Source: Sitta carolinensis (Eukaryota; Chordata; Aves; Passeriformes; Sittidae). From it: DNA of 64,000 nt. A program made the translations under genes and the position numbers. The notes beneath the pieces were generated by a model. It did no database searches. It was given only the letters and a program-made list of their open reading frames with translations, and had not been told where the DNA came from. Shown here piece by piece: positions 1-12,910 of this stretch (its first letter is position 1; each line of letters starts with the position of its first letter). The stretch spans positions 102,300,410 through 102,364,409 of the forward strand of contig CM063284.1 in assembly GCA_032173965.1 (NCBI GenBank), in the 5' to 3' direction.

Positions 1-3000
1 GTATTTCGGACAGCTAAGTAGATTACTGAGTTTTCATACAGTCCTTCTCCTAGAGACTAATGCACAGAACTGATCCGTAAGACACCACCCAGCAAGTGGT
101 TTTGAGTTTAGTTCAGTAAGCATTACATGTTTTGTTACAGAGAAAGAGTCCTGCTTACACAGCTTCTGAGTCTACACCTTGAAATACAGAAAACCCAAAT
201 ATTCTCCAAGGGACATCTTGCTTCTTTCTGTCCCACTAATGAATTTTACAAAATTGCTTTAAACCAATCAAATAAAGAAATCTCTGGAGGCTACTGGGAA
301 AGGCTTAGACGGTGCTGAATTCAGGAAAGAAATACAATGGGCAATACTGTTTTCAGAAATTCGTCTGGGTCTCATCTGCAATGTATGAGTTCTATTTCTC
401 CCAAGTGTTTTGAGTTTCTGAAAACAATGATAACTTTAATGAGCCTTACAGATAAACCATCTCCTAACAATTTATCTGCAACATAGGTAACTCTGTTCGT
501 TAGAACAGATATACATCAAACCTCACACAACAGCAAAGACCAGAAAACAGATTTCCATTTCCACTTGCTGCTTACTGACTTCACTTTATTAAAAATGTAT
601 TACAGAAAAAGAAATTCAGATATTTATTTTTCTTTGACTTTTTATCAATAAATTAGTGAATGAAATAAAACATATGACACAGGGAACATAAGACATAATT
701 TACGTATATCCATTTTTCTTTCTAATTCATTTTGGGATACACACTGGTATTACAGTGAGAAGAGTACAGCAAAGATAATTTGAAGGAAAAGGTATTACAG
801 AATAAAAGCATAAAACCCCCAGTTATTGTAAAAGACAGCCGGAGTGTCATTTCCTAAATTCCCCTTGTGCTGCCATTACACAAACTGCAACAGAATGATA
901 ATCCACAATGTATTATAAGGAGAAATCTCATTTGTCCCACAAGGAACGGACAGAGCAGATATTTCATAACAGATGATCTGTCAAGATCTTTCCTTACTTG
1001 TGAGAAATACACATTTCATTACAGAAATTTTTTAAATCTCTTTCCTGACACATGACTCTCCAGGGATGCTGCTGCACAGCAGCCCACACATTATCTTTGT
1101 GGCTATTCATTCTAATTCATCCTTAGAAGTTTTTTAAAACTGTGGACCATTAAGAAGAAATATGGCCCCAAAACAGCTTCACTCCACCAAATGCTTGGCA
1201 AGGGCAATGAGGAACCAAAAATGAATATAGGACATCTCTCAAATAATTTAAAATAAGTATTTCTTTAACTCAAAATCACACAGAACCCTGGCTACCCAGC
1301 CTCTGTGATCTTGAAAAATGAAATGCTCTTCAAGCCAGCTGTTGGCTGGCCTGTGTCTATTACAGCAGACATTTCAGCATGCATGTCAACTGCCATTCTG
1401 TTAGTAGAAAATATAACAATAATTAGGATAAAACACTTTATAAAGAAACAATAATTAAAGAGAACTGCTTTATATGCAACATGAAAGCTGGTCAGTGATG
1501 TAGCAGGAAGATCATCTTAGGATGAATGTGATACTTTTGCGTGCTTTAACACAATACTGTAGTGTTTTCCATTAAAAATTAAATATTTGCCAAGGGCTAA
1601 TTCACTGTGACCCTGAGACTAGAAAATAACTGCAATATCTCAAATGAGAGGGGGAGACAATAATATTCAAATACAGATTTTTTTTTAGATTATTCCCTTT
1701 CCTAATTTAAAATTCATATGGCAAAAAATTATTGGAAAGCACCTATATAAAAGTAAAGTTTGAAGAGGCCGGAATGTGGAGAGAGGGTGAGATCTTCAGA
1801 ATAAAATTTGTATCTTTGTTGATGGTCATCTTTGACAACCCATGTTCTATCCTAGATTTCGTGCTTCCAGATAAGGATACTAAAAAAATACGTATTTGTA
1901 AATGCTTTAAGGTCTACAAATGTAAAGTGTGGAATTACTATTTTTATTATTAGTCAAAAACCAAGCAGCAACTTTTTCCAAAAAGTACTTTGTAGTTGCT
2001 AGGTGACAACAGTGTAATCTCTTACAATGTCATTTACAAAATGCAAGCTCTTACAAGCAAAGACATGAGAAGTTAAGGACATCATAAATCTCTCTCTGCC
2101 GACTTAATATGCAGGAATATTATTTGTAGGTACAAAGAAATGCTATTGCATTGCATAACAGTCCTAAGTTTGACCTGCGGATTTGTTCTTAAATGTATTG
2201 GTCTTTATATCTGGTTTTCTCTACTGACTCCGAGTCTATTCACTGGTAACATTCATTTTCCATTGCTATTTCTAAATAACCAGATTACAATGTATTGTAA
2301 CAACATTGGTAATTTGACCTATCCAGTTATAAATACCTCTGTATTTGTTTTTAAGTTACATGCCGAGAGTTATGCACACTGTCTACTTTAAGCCAGACCA
2401 GACAACTAAGTGATCCTAATGGAGGTACTTGTCTAAACTCAATTACCCAATGGAGAAACTTATATTTCTACTACAGCCCTTTGAGTTGCAGCTAAATTAG
2501 ACGCTAAAATTCCCTGAATTTGATAGTGAATATTCATTACAAGTTCAACACTAATGCTATGTCCATTTTATATATGGAGATTACAGATGGGAAAAAAATG
2601 CATCCATTAAAGTCTGAGTTAAGATCCTAGGGTCACATTATACTCTTCTTTGTATTTACAAACCCTAGTAAATACACATTTAAGAAAGTCCATAAATGTT
2701 TGGAGGACAAAAATCTTTAGGCTCATTTAATGAACACTGCAATATTTGTGAGTGCAGTAAATCATCTGCCAGTTCATTGGATTTTCAGTATTCAGAATCT
2801 GCTAAATATCTGCCATGTGAGGATGTTCTTGTGACTTAACATTAACTTTTCTTTTTTTTTTTTTAAACAGAAAATTGAAATATCACATTCTGCTTGTTGA
2901 TAACTCAGTATTTGGACTATTAATGAATTAAAAAGGGTCACAGAAAGTTATGTTTAAGAAATCTGCAGGGAGGCCCAAGCTATTAAGCAACATTTTTAAT

Positions 3001-4395
3001 CTTCTAGTCACTTTCAGGGAAGCTTTCATCATTGAAAATGCATCACCTGTAGGTAATAGATATCCCCAAGTGTTTGTGAGCAGTGGAAAATGATTTCACC
3101 ACCCACAGTATGCAAGCAGCTCTTCATACTTCAGTCACTGCTTTGGTCACTGAGAGCATCTGTGGATGACAGCCTGCCACTAGAGAATATATTCACCATC
3201 AGCTTCTCCTTCTCTGTCAGCTTCAATCACTGAGAATTATGTCCAGTCTTCAAATAATGGAATTTAAAAAAAACATTTTACTGTGCCTGCCCTTGAAAAG
3301 TGTCTGTTGCAAGAGCCAATGTGAAAATCTATCTAATCAATGTGAACCGCCTTCAGCAGCTATAAAGCACTTACGGGTGTGTTACTGTAGCCTAAGTCTG
3401 AACACAGAAGAAAAAAAACCCCAAACCCAATAAAGACTGTTGCAAATAGAATATATTGATGTTATTACTAAAACTCCCTAGTTGTGTTCAGATTTTTCTG
3501 GTAAAATTAGGCTGATAGTTTACATTAGGTTTTCTACGTTTGAGATGGAAGATGCAGACCAGTTTTCAAGCAGATAAAGAGTTAGAAGTCTGACATAAAG
3601 CAACACTCTGATATTGTTCCCAATGCTCCTTTATGTGGTTGTTCCTCCTTGAACTAATGTAAAACCCCCCTAAACATCCACTCAAGGATTTGCATAGCCA
3701 GAGATGGGAAACAGTCTTTTCTTTCTCAGGTGAATTTAGGTTAGTCTGCATTACACATGAGAAGAAGAGTAGAAAAGCTAAAGTCCTTCTGGTCTTTTGA
3801 GGTGCTAAACATCATACTCACTGCCTACATTCAATGTCGAATGGAAGGGGAACTATTACCTCCTGACTAACTGCAGCATGCTTAACAGTCGTATTTCAAA
3901 ACAAAGACTAAAACCACACAGGTGAGACGAAATCTGGTACTAATTTTGTGATTGCATTGGTCTGCTCATTTTTCAGAGGCAGTGCTTTCAGTCAGTGCAT
4001 TTCCTAACATGTTTGTACTTTTAAAGTCACAGGCTTTGCTACTACCTGGACAAATGGGCAGTCTAGCAGCACCAGAAAAACATACTAAAATGATCAAACT
4101 GCTTCAGCATAGTACTATGAACGACATAGGTACTTGCACCACCATGAGTTAGCTCCAGTTGATGACAATAGCATTGGGAAATATACATGAAATTTAGTTA
4201 ACACTATAGGACAGGAGTAGCTCACTAGCTCACTAGAATAGAGAAATAACTTCAGTGAAAGTGACTTGTCAGTCACTGTAAAAATTGTGAAGGTGTTGCA
4301 CACCTTCAGGAATAGCAGGTCATGAGTACCAGCCATGCTGAAGGCTGTTTTTTTAGGTGATAAGAGCATTTGAACAAGATAATCAAGAATAAGTT

Positions 4396-4428
4396 GTTTT
4401 TGTTTTTGTTTTTGTTTTGTTTTTTTTT
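4396..4428 (+). repeat. T-rich (TTTTTG)n simple repeat
   Basis: About four copies of a TTTTTG-like unit followed by a T-run. It is a simple low-complexity repeat in intron. Confidence 0.9.
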
Positions 4429-5765
4429 CCTACCCAGTCCTATATTTGTTAGTGTCTAGATCTGCTTGGGGAAAGGACCCAGAGGATGAGGTGACCTTGA
4501 GACACTGTAGGAGAACATGTGGCATAGCTGGAACCACCACACAGACCCACCCGAATTCTTCCCTGGAATGTGTCTTCTCCCGTGGAATGGAAGTTGTGTG
4601 ATTTGTACAACTGCACATATTGGTGACTAAAATATTTTAGCTTAGTACATTTAGTCTCCAATAACCAATTGCCATTTGGTCTTAAATCATGACAAGGCTG
4701 CAAAAAAGAGTGTCACAGAGTACTTCTGTAATAACTAACAAAGAATTACTTTCCATATATTTTTTAACCCAACCTGCTTATGAGATCTCTTGGTGTAACT
4801 TCTTTTCTTGCTATCTAACACTGAAGATAATACCTGAAACTCACCTGTAATATTCAAGAGCAGGAATAGAAATCTTTATAGATTCTGCAGAGCAGTCTAA
4901 AGATTTGACAGAAAACCTAGTTTTGATAGGCTTTCAGAGCCATTTCCATTTTACCTACTTAAGTTTTAAAAACCCTATTACTTTAATTCCTTTAAAATTC
5001 TTTAAGACTACCATATAAGGAAAGATTTTAGAAATGGTGAATTAGTAAGAGGACTGCAACAGAACACACAATTAAAATTCTAATTTAGAAACTTATTCCC
5101 TGGCATACTAGACAGCAATAACTTAACCTCATTAATCTTCCTGATTTATCTCCAGCAGAAAAATATAGTATGTTTATAGGATTTCATGATCCATTTTTTA
5201 TGGAAAGGACCCTCTGGGTACAATATGCACACTTGTACTGTAACTAATGTGCAGGATATAATATTTTAAACTTGTGTGTAAAAAGAAAATAAAGTTGGTC
5301 TCAAGCAGTGCTTATTTCCTCTTATGAAAATAAATTTCCTGCTTTTGAAGGATTTAATGAATACTTGTCAGGTACAGCATGTGGGGTTTTCTTATCTCCC
5401 CGTTCCTCCCCACATTTTTTTTTTTCTTCACACAGTATGTAATTAAGAGTGTGAACTTGAGCAACACTCATGACTGTAATGTCTATAAACATAAAGTGAA
5501 TGAACACAGGCTACTCTGGATACCAGCTAGTTCTGTGCTTTGACAGAAAACCAGAGAAAGACATTGATCACCACACAGGCACTATCCATCCTTTTGTGAA
5601 CAAAAATATCTGCATCGTTATTCATTAAATGTGCCATCTCCTTGCTTCCTCCCTATGTTGATCCAAAGGATGTATTTACACATCTTACTTGTACACACAT
5701 GAGTAAAAAATGGTGCAGAGTTGTTTATGTCTTAATGAGAAATCCTACCCACCGGGACACAGGTA

Positions 5766-5949
5766 TTTCTTCACTACAAGGATAGTGAGACACTGGAACA
5801 GAGAAGATGCCCCATCCCTTGAAGGTTTCAAGGCCAGGTTGGATGAGACTCCAAGCAACTAGGGAGAGATGTCCCTGTCCATGGCAGCAGGGGAGGAACG
5901 AGATGATTTATGTTCCTTCCAACCTAAACCATTCTGGGATTCTATGACT
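5766..5949 (+). mobile_element. CR1 LINE, 5'-truncated 3' tail
   Basis: The text runs from a gtgagacactggaacag-like segment through caaggccaggttggatgag and gtgtccctgtccatggcagc to ccttccaacctaaaccattc and a final gattctatga. This is the classic order of the CR1 3' untranslated region in sense orientation, ending in the ATTCTATG-type terminus of avian CR1. Only the last 180 or so bases are present, as is usual for CR1 insertions. It has no coding capacity. Confidence 0.9.
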
Positions 5950-6699
5950 TAAACAAAAGGGGCAGGACTCCAGGTCACATACATTCCACTGAATATGAAG
6001 GCAAGGTAAATTCTAAATTGATTTCTTTATACTATATTAGGAAGGATAACATATAAATACCTCAAAAGACTTGGACAGAAAGAAAATACTTATTCTGGTC
6101 ACTATGACATGGTTTGAATGAGGTCAAAATGGAGAGGTGTCTTAAAATGTAGTATGAAGGCAGAGACATTGAATTTGAACTAATTCAGGTCTCCAAGGTA
6201 CCATTATAAACAGATTTTTCACCTTGTTTGTAATTTCTAATTTATTCAGGAAACTCTTTTTCAAGTCCCTTTCTGCCAAGTAAAACATTCCTTCCACAAT
6301 GCTATTTAGAGGTACATCACTCCTAGATTTTTTCCTAACATACACAGAATGTTAGCATTAGATGGTTTCTAAACACTGGTTTTAGGTACCTTAGAGCTTT
6401 GAGAACATTATTTGGAATCTTTTTGTGCACTTTAAATTTTAATACAAAAAGCTAATAAAAGATGCAAATTTTTTTTCTGAATCTAGCCCATTTTTCCTCC
6501 TAAAGATTAGCACTTTGATATTTTATTTACTTTACAAGTAATAAAATCTTGCCCCAGGGAATGGTTTCAAAGAACTAATGAAATATTATTAGAGCATAAA
6601 GATACAATGTGTTGTGAAAAAAGAAGGCAAGGACTGCAGATTTGTTCTTCCTATAGTAAAGAGAAGAGTTTTCTATTGAGAGTTTAAAATTATGAGTTT

Positions 6700-6815
6700 A
6701 AAATACAACAAAAAAAGAGAAAACAAAAGGAAGAAAAAAAAGAAGAAAATAAAGTAAAAAATTCAGAGTGAGATGGAGAGAGCAGGAGGAGAAGAAGAAA
6801 ATACAAAAATATTTA
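6700..6815 (+). repeat. Purine-rich low-complexity tract
   Basis: Roughly 115 bp dominated by A and G (aagaagaaaa, ggagagagcaggaggagaag). It is a low-complexity polypurine stretch in intron with no coding signal. Confidence 0.85.
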
Positions 6816-9450
6816 GTCACCAGAAGAGAAATTCTACATTCAACTGAAGTGGTAAGCTTTGTGTTGAAGTCATTAAAATTTTCTGTTCACTTGTGTTTTA
6901 CATAGTGATTGATGAGAGCTATTTCACTTATTGCCTACATTTGCTATGTAATGAAGAAACAAGGCTTAAGGATTCCAAGAAACTTCTGAAGTGGGAAATA
7001 CTTTCCATGGGAAAATACTTCTTTTCCATGACTTGACTGATGCTGTATGCCTGTGACATTATTCTTTGAGTAACTGCATTATTTGAAAAGAGACTATTTA
7101 ATACCTGTGCACTGCTGCTTACTGAAGATTATTTCTTATGAAAGGTGATCAACACTAAGCTGGTGGACACATACACTGATAAGAAAGGTGACTTCCAACA
7201 CATTCCTAGGTAATCCAGTAATATTTTTGTCTGATTTTATCTGAATACATCATTGTAATTGAGACAGTGCTCTGAGCTCAGAATTCACAAGAACTGCCTG
7301 ACTTTAAATTATCACCTAACCCAGGCACAGAGAACCTGATAAGATCTTCAAATCCCTGTAAAGACAAGCTGTTTATGATTTAAAACCACACAATATGGAA
7401 AAATCTTCAATGTAATAAAATTCCCTGAAGCAATAGAAAACGGCATGTGGAAAAAGCCAAAACAAAAGCAAACAAATGTTGAATTTGAAAAGTGAATAAA
7501 CCCCTCCCCTATCTTCATCCAAGTTGTAATGTACACACAGCTGATCTAACCTTTCAGAAGTGATAAAGCACCCCTCAGATTTGGCTCACTAAGTGGGCCT
7601 CAAGGGTTTCTATGAGTGTATCTCAGCTGCTCTAGTTAATATAGTTTGAATAGAAGATAAGAGAGAAACAAAGCTCACATAATAAGATTTTAATTCTGCT
7701 ACAAGGCAACACTGACATCACATTTAACTACAAGATAAAAGCCAGAGTACACTGGCGTGCACAGATGGAACACAAATATTTTGCACACTGTTGTTTTTCC
7801 CTGTGGATAAGACAGAACTTTTCAAGGGAAGTAAGAGCAGCAGAGTATGCTAAAACAGATAAAGGTCTACTTGCAGTGCCCTTTCAAATTAAGGGTATCA
7901 CCTCATTGTGCTGGCTCATTACATTTTTTGATCTTCACAGAAAGCTTAGGTGCCTCAATGTCTGCTTCACTTGTTTGCAAATACACTGTTTGCTAGCATA
8001 TATAAAGTCAATCAGTCATTCCTCTAGGCTTGACTTTTAGGACAGTATTTTTCTTGTTCTAAAGAAAAAGATCTCCTATCTAAAAGCTACATGACTATTT
8101 ACCACTTTTCCTGCCTGGCATGCAGTCCCTGAGCTTATAATTTGCTGCACTTTCTTGCTTCGGGGAGAGCAGTAATGGGTCACAGCAGAGCCACTGAGAA
8201 CTTCCACGGCAATGGGAGCTCCCGCTACTTCTCTATTCAAAAATCCTGGCTCTAGGTTTTAAAGTTATGTTTCCTTTTCCCAGACATCCCTCTGCAGTCT
8301 CTCACTCTGTAATTGCTTCCTGTCAATCATCTTCCCTTTGGACAACTGCACTTACTGGAAAGGTGGATAAAAATGTCAAAAAAATGGTGTTGGTCATAGA
8401 CGATTTCCCGTCTGTCTGAGAAACTACTCAAAGAATAATACAGAGTATTTAAGAGCACATAAAGATAACCAACATGAAAATAGGAGAGGTAGTAATGAGA
8501 TTGACAATGATGACAAGTGTTACTGTCAATTGTTAACCTAATTACTTTTATTTTTCTCACATACACTGACAGACAGCAGACCTTCAACACAGCCCCAAAA
8601 CTACTTGTTAGAACAAACAGTGTTTGCTTAGGCACACTAACGAAGAGCAGCAGCTCACCACCCGGAATTGCCTTATTTTGATGTTTGAAATGTATCTATA
8701 GCACTTTCTCATTCCAGCAGAAATTCATCAAACAGGCTTAAAAACAGACAGTTCATTCAAATATATAATACGCTGAATTGAGGCTACTCAAATGATCCAC
8801 GCTCAGCTAACAGGTAATGTGTAGTGGAAGTACTCTGTGGAAATTAACAATGAGTAAAGGACAAAAGGGGTTGCTGTCCCTAAATGCTCTTATTTGAAGA
8901 TCAATTCTGCATCATTCATCTAACATCAGGTATGTGGTACTAATATTTTCTCTGCAGAAAACACATATGTGACAGTTCCACTACAGCACATATTTACAGG
9001 AGCTTATTGATGGACAACATTTGGATCATCCAGTTCTCTTTCCATGTAATCAGCTATTATACTCCTCATGCCCAAGAGAGAAACTTCAAAGATTTTTGAA
9101 GTCTTCTTAACTTGTACTGACGTTCTGCAATACAATGGGGATCTCAGAATTTCCCAGTAAATATCTCTTCCTTCTTACTTATCAATCACACAGTTACATT
9201 CATAGAATACACTCTGCAAGTGAACTAAGTACTGAACTACCTAACAGAAAAAATCTATCTCCAGCAATAATGATGGAGATGGGAATTTGAATGTCATGAG
9301 TTACTTACTGGGCAGATGTGCAACAAGAATGTCTCTTCTCTAGTTTGCTGAGGTTTTACAATTGCACAAGTAACAACGCAGTTTAGTAAACAGTAAATTA
9401 ACAACCCAAACAACCCAAATGTAATACTCACAGCAAACAGACTCATCCAG

Positions 9451-9473
9451 AAAAAAAAAAAAAAAAAAAAAAA
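9451..9473 (+). repeat. A-run (23 nt)
   Basis: An uninterrupted run of 23 A. No target-site duplication or recognisable retroposed sequence was found next to it. CR1 elements do not end in poly(A), so it is not a CR1 tail. Confidence 0.95.
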
Positions 9474-12234
9474 GATGGCATTGTTTGATAGAACACTTTT
9501 TTTTTCTAAACGACTATGTGGTGAGGACATGAAGGTGAGTTGTTTATGAAGTAAAGAGAGCTAACTGAAAAGTTACCAAGTCTATGTTTACACAAATGGA
9601 TTATGAGACACAAAACTTAATGAAGAAATAAAGGGTTAGTCAGAAAGAGGAAATCAGTGCAAAATATTGTTTATAGTCAGAGCCTTAAGAATGGAAAAGG
9701 AGCATAGTTCTGCACTTATATCACATCTATGACATTATTCTGTGGATATTTTCCCAGTGTGCAGGACCCTTCTGAATATGTCACCTAGCTGCTCTTTTGT
9801 TCAGATTCTGATCTTGCTGAGCATCAAAACGATTCTTCAGTAATGAAGACTGAGGTTTAATAACTTGATGTGTAATTCTGGCTTCTGCAATCTGCTTGAT
9901 TTTATCTTTTGCATAAACTGAACAAAACACAGCAATTTATCAGCTATCTGTGGACATTTAAAGATTTATATACATTGCAGCTCTAAATTTTTATTCTGCA
10001 TTTCCTTTCATTAGAACACTGCACTCAAGCTAGATTAATTGAGGCAAGCCAACATTGTAACAGCTCTGTTGAATAGCAGCAGATGCCTTTATTCTCTGCA
10101 TCCCTCTATAAAACAAAACTTTTAAAAAATTGAGTCTCTATATAAATATTTCCCTTAGAAGACAATACAAAGATTCCAGGCATCTGTTTCTCATTAAGCC
10201 AATTACTAGTTGTTTAAAATAACAACCCAGTAAACTCCATATTTATTAGATTTATTAATAAACCCTATGAGCCAAGTTCTGTAAATGGACTAAGATAAAA
10301 TCATGAAGAGTAAGATAGATGGACAAGAGTGACCTGGCACTGAAATGTTCCAATTAGGTGGAATAATAAATATCCAATCTAAACTTCCCCTGGCACCAAT
10401 TTGATGCTGTTTACTTTTGTCCTGTTGCTTGCTACCTCAGAGAAGATACTTCCTCCTTTTCAGGTAGCCAAAGAGAGAGGTAAGGTCTTACATGTCCCAC
10501 TCTGGCTCCCTATCTTGCCCTAAGTCAACCTGAATCTTAGTTCCCTACGAATGTATTTATTAGTATATCTGAGACAATACCCCAAAAAAGTATGGTTTGG
10601 TTTTATTTTGTATTAGGTACCTGAATTTGGAAGCTATCATTCTCTGTAACTTCACTGTAGTCATAACAGTGGGCATAAACTTGTCATATCACTTAAAATA
10701 CAAACACTTGATATGATACCTGATCTAACTTTAATTCTGGCATAAATCAAGATCATTTTTCTGTTTTTCATTAGAAGATGCTGAAACTTTTCCAGGTGTG
10801 GGCAGAAACTGAAGAGTGAATGGAGTACTTCACTGCTTTATGCACATGAATTTCAGCTTAAATGTAGTGTGTATTAGTGACAATCAAAATAGTACTTTTT
10901 AGAGAGTATTTTCTTTCCTTTTTCTTCATGAAAACAGAGAGGAAACCAATCTTCTTAGTTTTTTTTTTTTTTTTTCAGTATTATTGCACTATTAAGCTTG
11001 AGCACTCCAAAACACTGCTGCTCCACACTAAAACAGTCATATGGGTAGCACTATCCAAACATATCATGACAGCAAAAAAGTGTTACTATTACACTTACAG
11101 ATTTGTCAGTCAGGTTTCCAAAGACCCTGGCAGGGAGTGAGGGTAAATACTAATAGGCACAAGCAGATCTCTGTGTCAGTGTGCAGTTAGACAAAAACTT
11201 AGTAACTTCATTAGTTTCTTGGCCCTTGGAAAAGGACTATTTTAAAAAGATTAAGCATGAGCCCCAACGAGATATTTAAGGCAATTCCACTGTAGCATAC
11301 TTCGGCTAAAAAGGAAAACATCCTCCTAGTAATGTCAAAATGAAAGACGTGCTTCCCAACTAGACTGTCCTTCTACTTCAGCAATGTTCAAATGCTGATT
11401 AATGGCAGGAATAAAGAGTTTTTTAAAAATGTCACCAAAATTAAGGAACACACAGTCTCAATAACAAGAAATAAAAAGCAATCCACAGAACAGTTGAACT
11501 TTAAAGAAGCCCTAAATCATGCAAATAGCATAGCATTTCTAGCTTTCTTTGTGTGCCAGAGATACATGTGCTTAGTAAACACCAGTAAAATAAACACAAA
11601 TGCAGCACAAAAAACTGACAAATGGAGGAAAACATGTCAATCTCAAAGCAGATCTACAATTAAACATATAAAAAGCATGAGCAATTTATGCGATTTTCCT
11701 TGTATTCAAACACTTTTGTACGTTCTAGCTACTCTCGCTCTATAGACTTGATTCACAATATAACCATCAAAACTTAAAATTCGAGCTGCTGATGTTGTAA
11801 AAGGAGAAACAATTAAGAAGTCAGCGGCAAAACTAAAATGTGTAGAAAACTACTAGGAAAGCAGCAAGACACCAAATTTGCTTAGATTTTAAATGTATTT
11901 CCTGGTGCAAAACCAAAGCAAATGCTTTGATATGATCTGGAAGCTCAACCTGTTTAAGTTCAAAATTCAGATAAGGGTGCCCCTTTTGCTCTCCAAAACA
12001 TGAGAAGAAGTGGTTTACTGCCCACACTAGGAGTTTAATTCCACTACCTCAATGTACTGTAAATAATCCAACTCTCTTGAAAGGGTCTATTTAATGGAAA
12101 CTAGATTCTTTGCAGAATAAAGTACTTCTCAGAATAAAGGCTCAAGGATTAGGCTTTAGCATAGCAACTATATGCATTTTATATAAAAGTATTTTACAAC
12201 TTCGTTTCTTTTTTTTTTCTCTTTCCCTTTACAG

Positions 12235-12310
12235 CATCATCAAGCTGCAGCCCCAGTCCACAGCAGTCCTGCAGTCCACCAGTAAGGCAGTGAACCAGCA
12301 GAACAGCTAG
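12235..12310 (+). other. Exon-like block of unknown origin on the plus strand (candidate terminal exon)
   Basis: A strong pyrimidine tract at 12202-12230 ends in acag at 12234, followed by a block that can be read as IIKLQPQSTAVLQSTSKAVN then QQNS and a stop at 12308-12310. About 18 of 22 codons from AAG onward end in G or C, in sharp contrast to the AT-rich surroundings, so it looks like real or former coding sequence. The strand is opposite to PTPRM. I recognise no protein. No polyadenylation signal is evident in the next 150 bases and no upstream exon was identified. It could be the last exon of an antisense or nested transcript, a captured fragment of another gene, or coincidence. Confidence 0.3.
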
Positions 12311-12514
12311 TAAAAGAAAAGAACTAGAAAATACTGAGGATGCTATCTGACTTAAGGAGCAGTTTGTGTTCTTTATAAACTGAAGTGATGTTAGTTCTGT
12401 AAAACTGACTACCAGTATGGGGAAAAAAAGAAAGAATTACCATTTCACATCATATTGTTTGCTGTGCATATATTTTGCACAGCACTGATTATTTTTTTCC
12501 TTTTTATTTGAGTT

Positions 12515-12910
12515 AACAGCCATACTGGGTCAAACCAGAGGTCCATACAACCGATTAGCTTTTTTAAAACAGAAGTGGTAGCAGATGTTTACAAAAAAGT
12601 ATGAAGAATAGAGCAAATAGAGAGTGAATCTTTTCCCAGCATACCCTTTTAGCTTCTAGCAATCAATGGCTTTCCTGAGCAATCTCTTCCTCAGCCAGAA
12701 CTGCACACAGCCATTGTGTTTAATAATGAATTTGTCTAGCCCATTTTTTAACCCATTTATAATTTTGGCTTCACAGCATCTTGAGGCAATGAGCTCCACG
12801 ATGTAATTATGTGCTGTGTGAAAAATATTTCCTTTTGTTCATTCTAAACCTGCTGCTTAATAGCTTTGTTGGGTGCTCCTGATTCCCTGTATTATAAGGA
12901 ATAATGAATA
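12515..12910 (-). mobile_element. Ancient CR1-family LINE fragment, antisense
   Basis: The plus-strand text opens with an agccatactgggtcaaacca motif and goes on to tctagcccattttttaaccc, then cttcacagcatcttgaggca, gagctccacgatg, and ccttttgttcattctaaacc before tgctgcttaatag. This ordered series matches, from memory, the antisense 3' region of the old amniote CR1 families that are abundant in turtles and crocodilians. It is much more diverged than the avian-type CR1 copies elsewhere in the window. It is non-coding and was probably inserted before birds diversified. Confidence 0.75.

Noticed and set aside
2850..2870. Pyrimidine tract plus aaacag resembling a splice acceptor on the plus strand
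   Set aside because: The following sequence is AT-rich with no coding signal. It is a common decoy in intron DNA.
11392..11745. The longest open frame in the window (117 codons, plus strand)
   Set aside because: The product is Lys/Asn/Thr-rich in the way AT-rich DNA produces, with no motif and no splice or promoter support.
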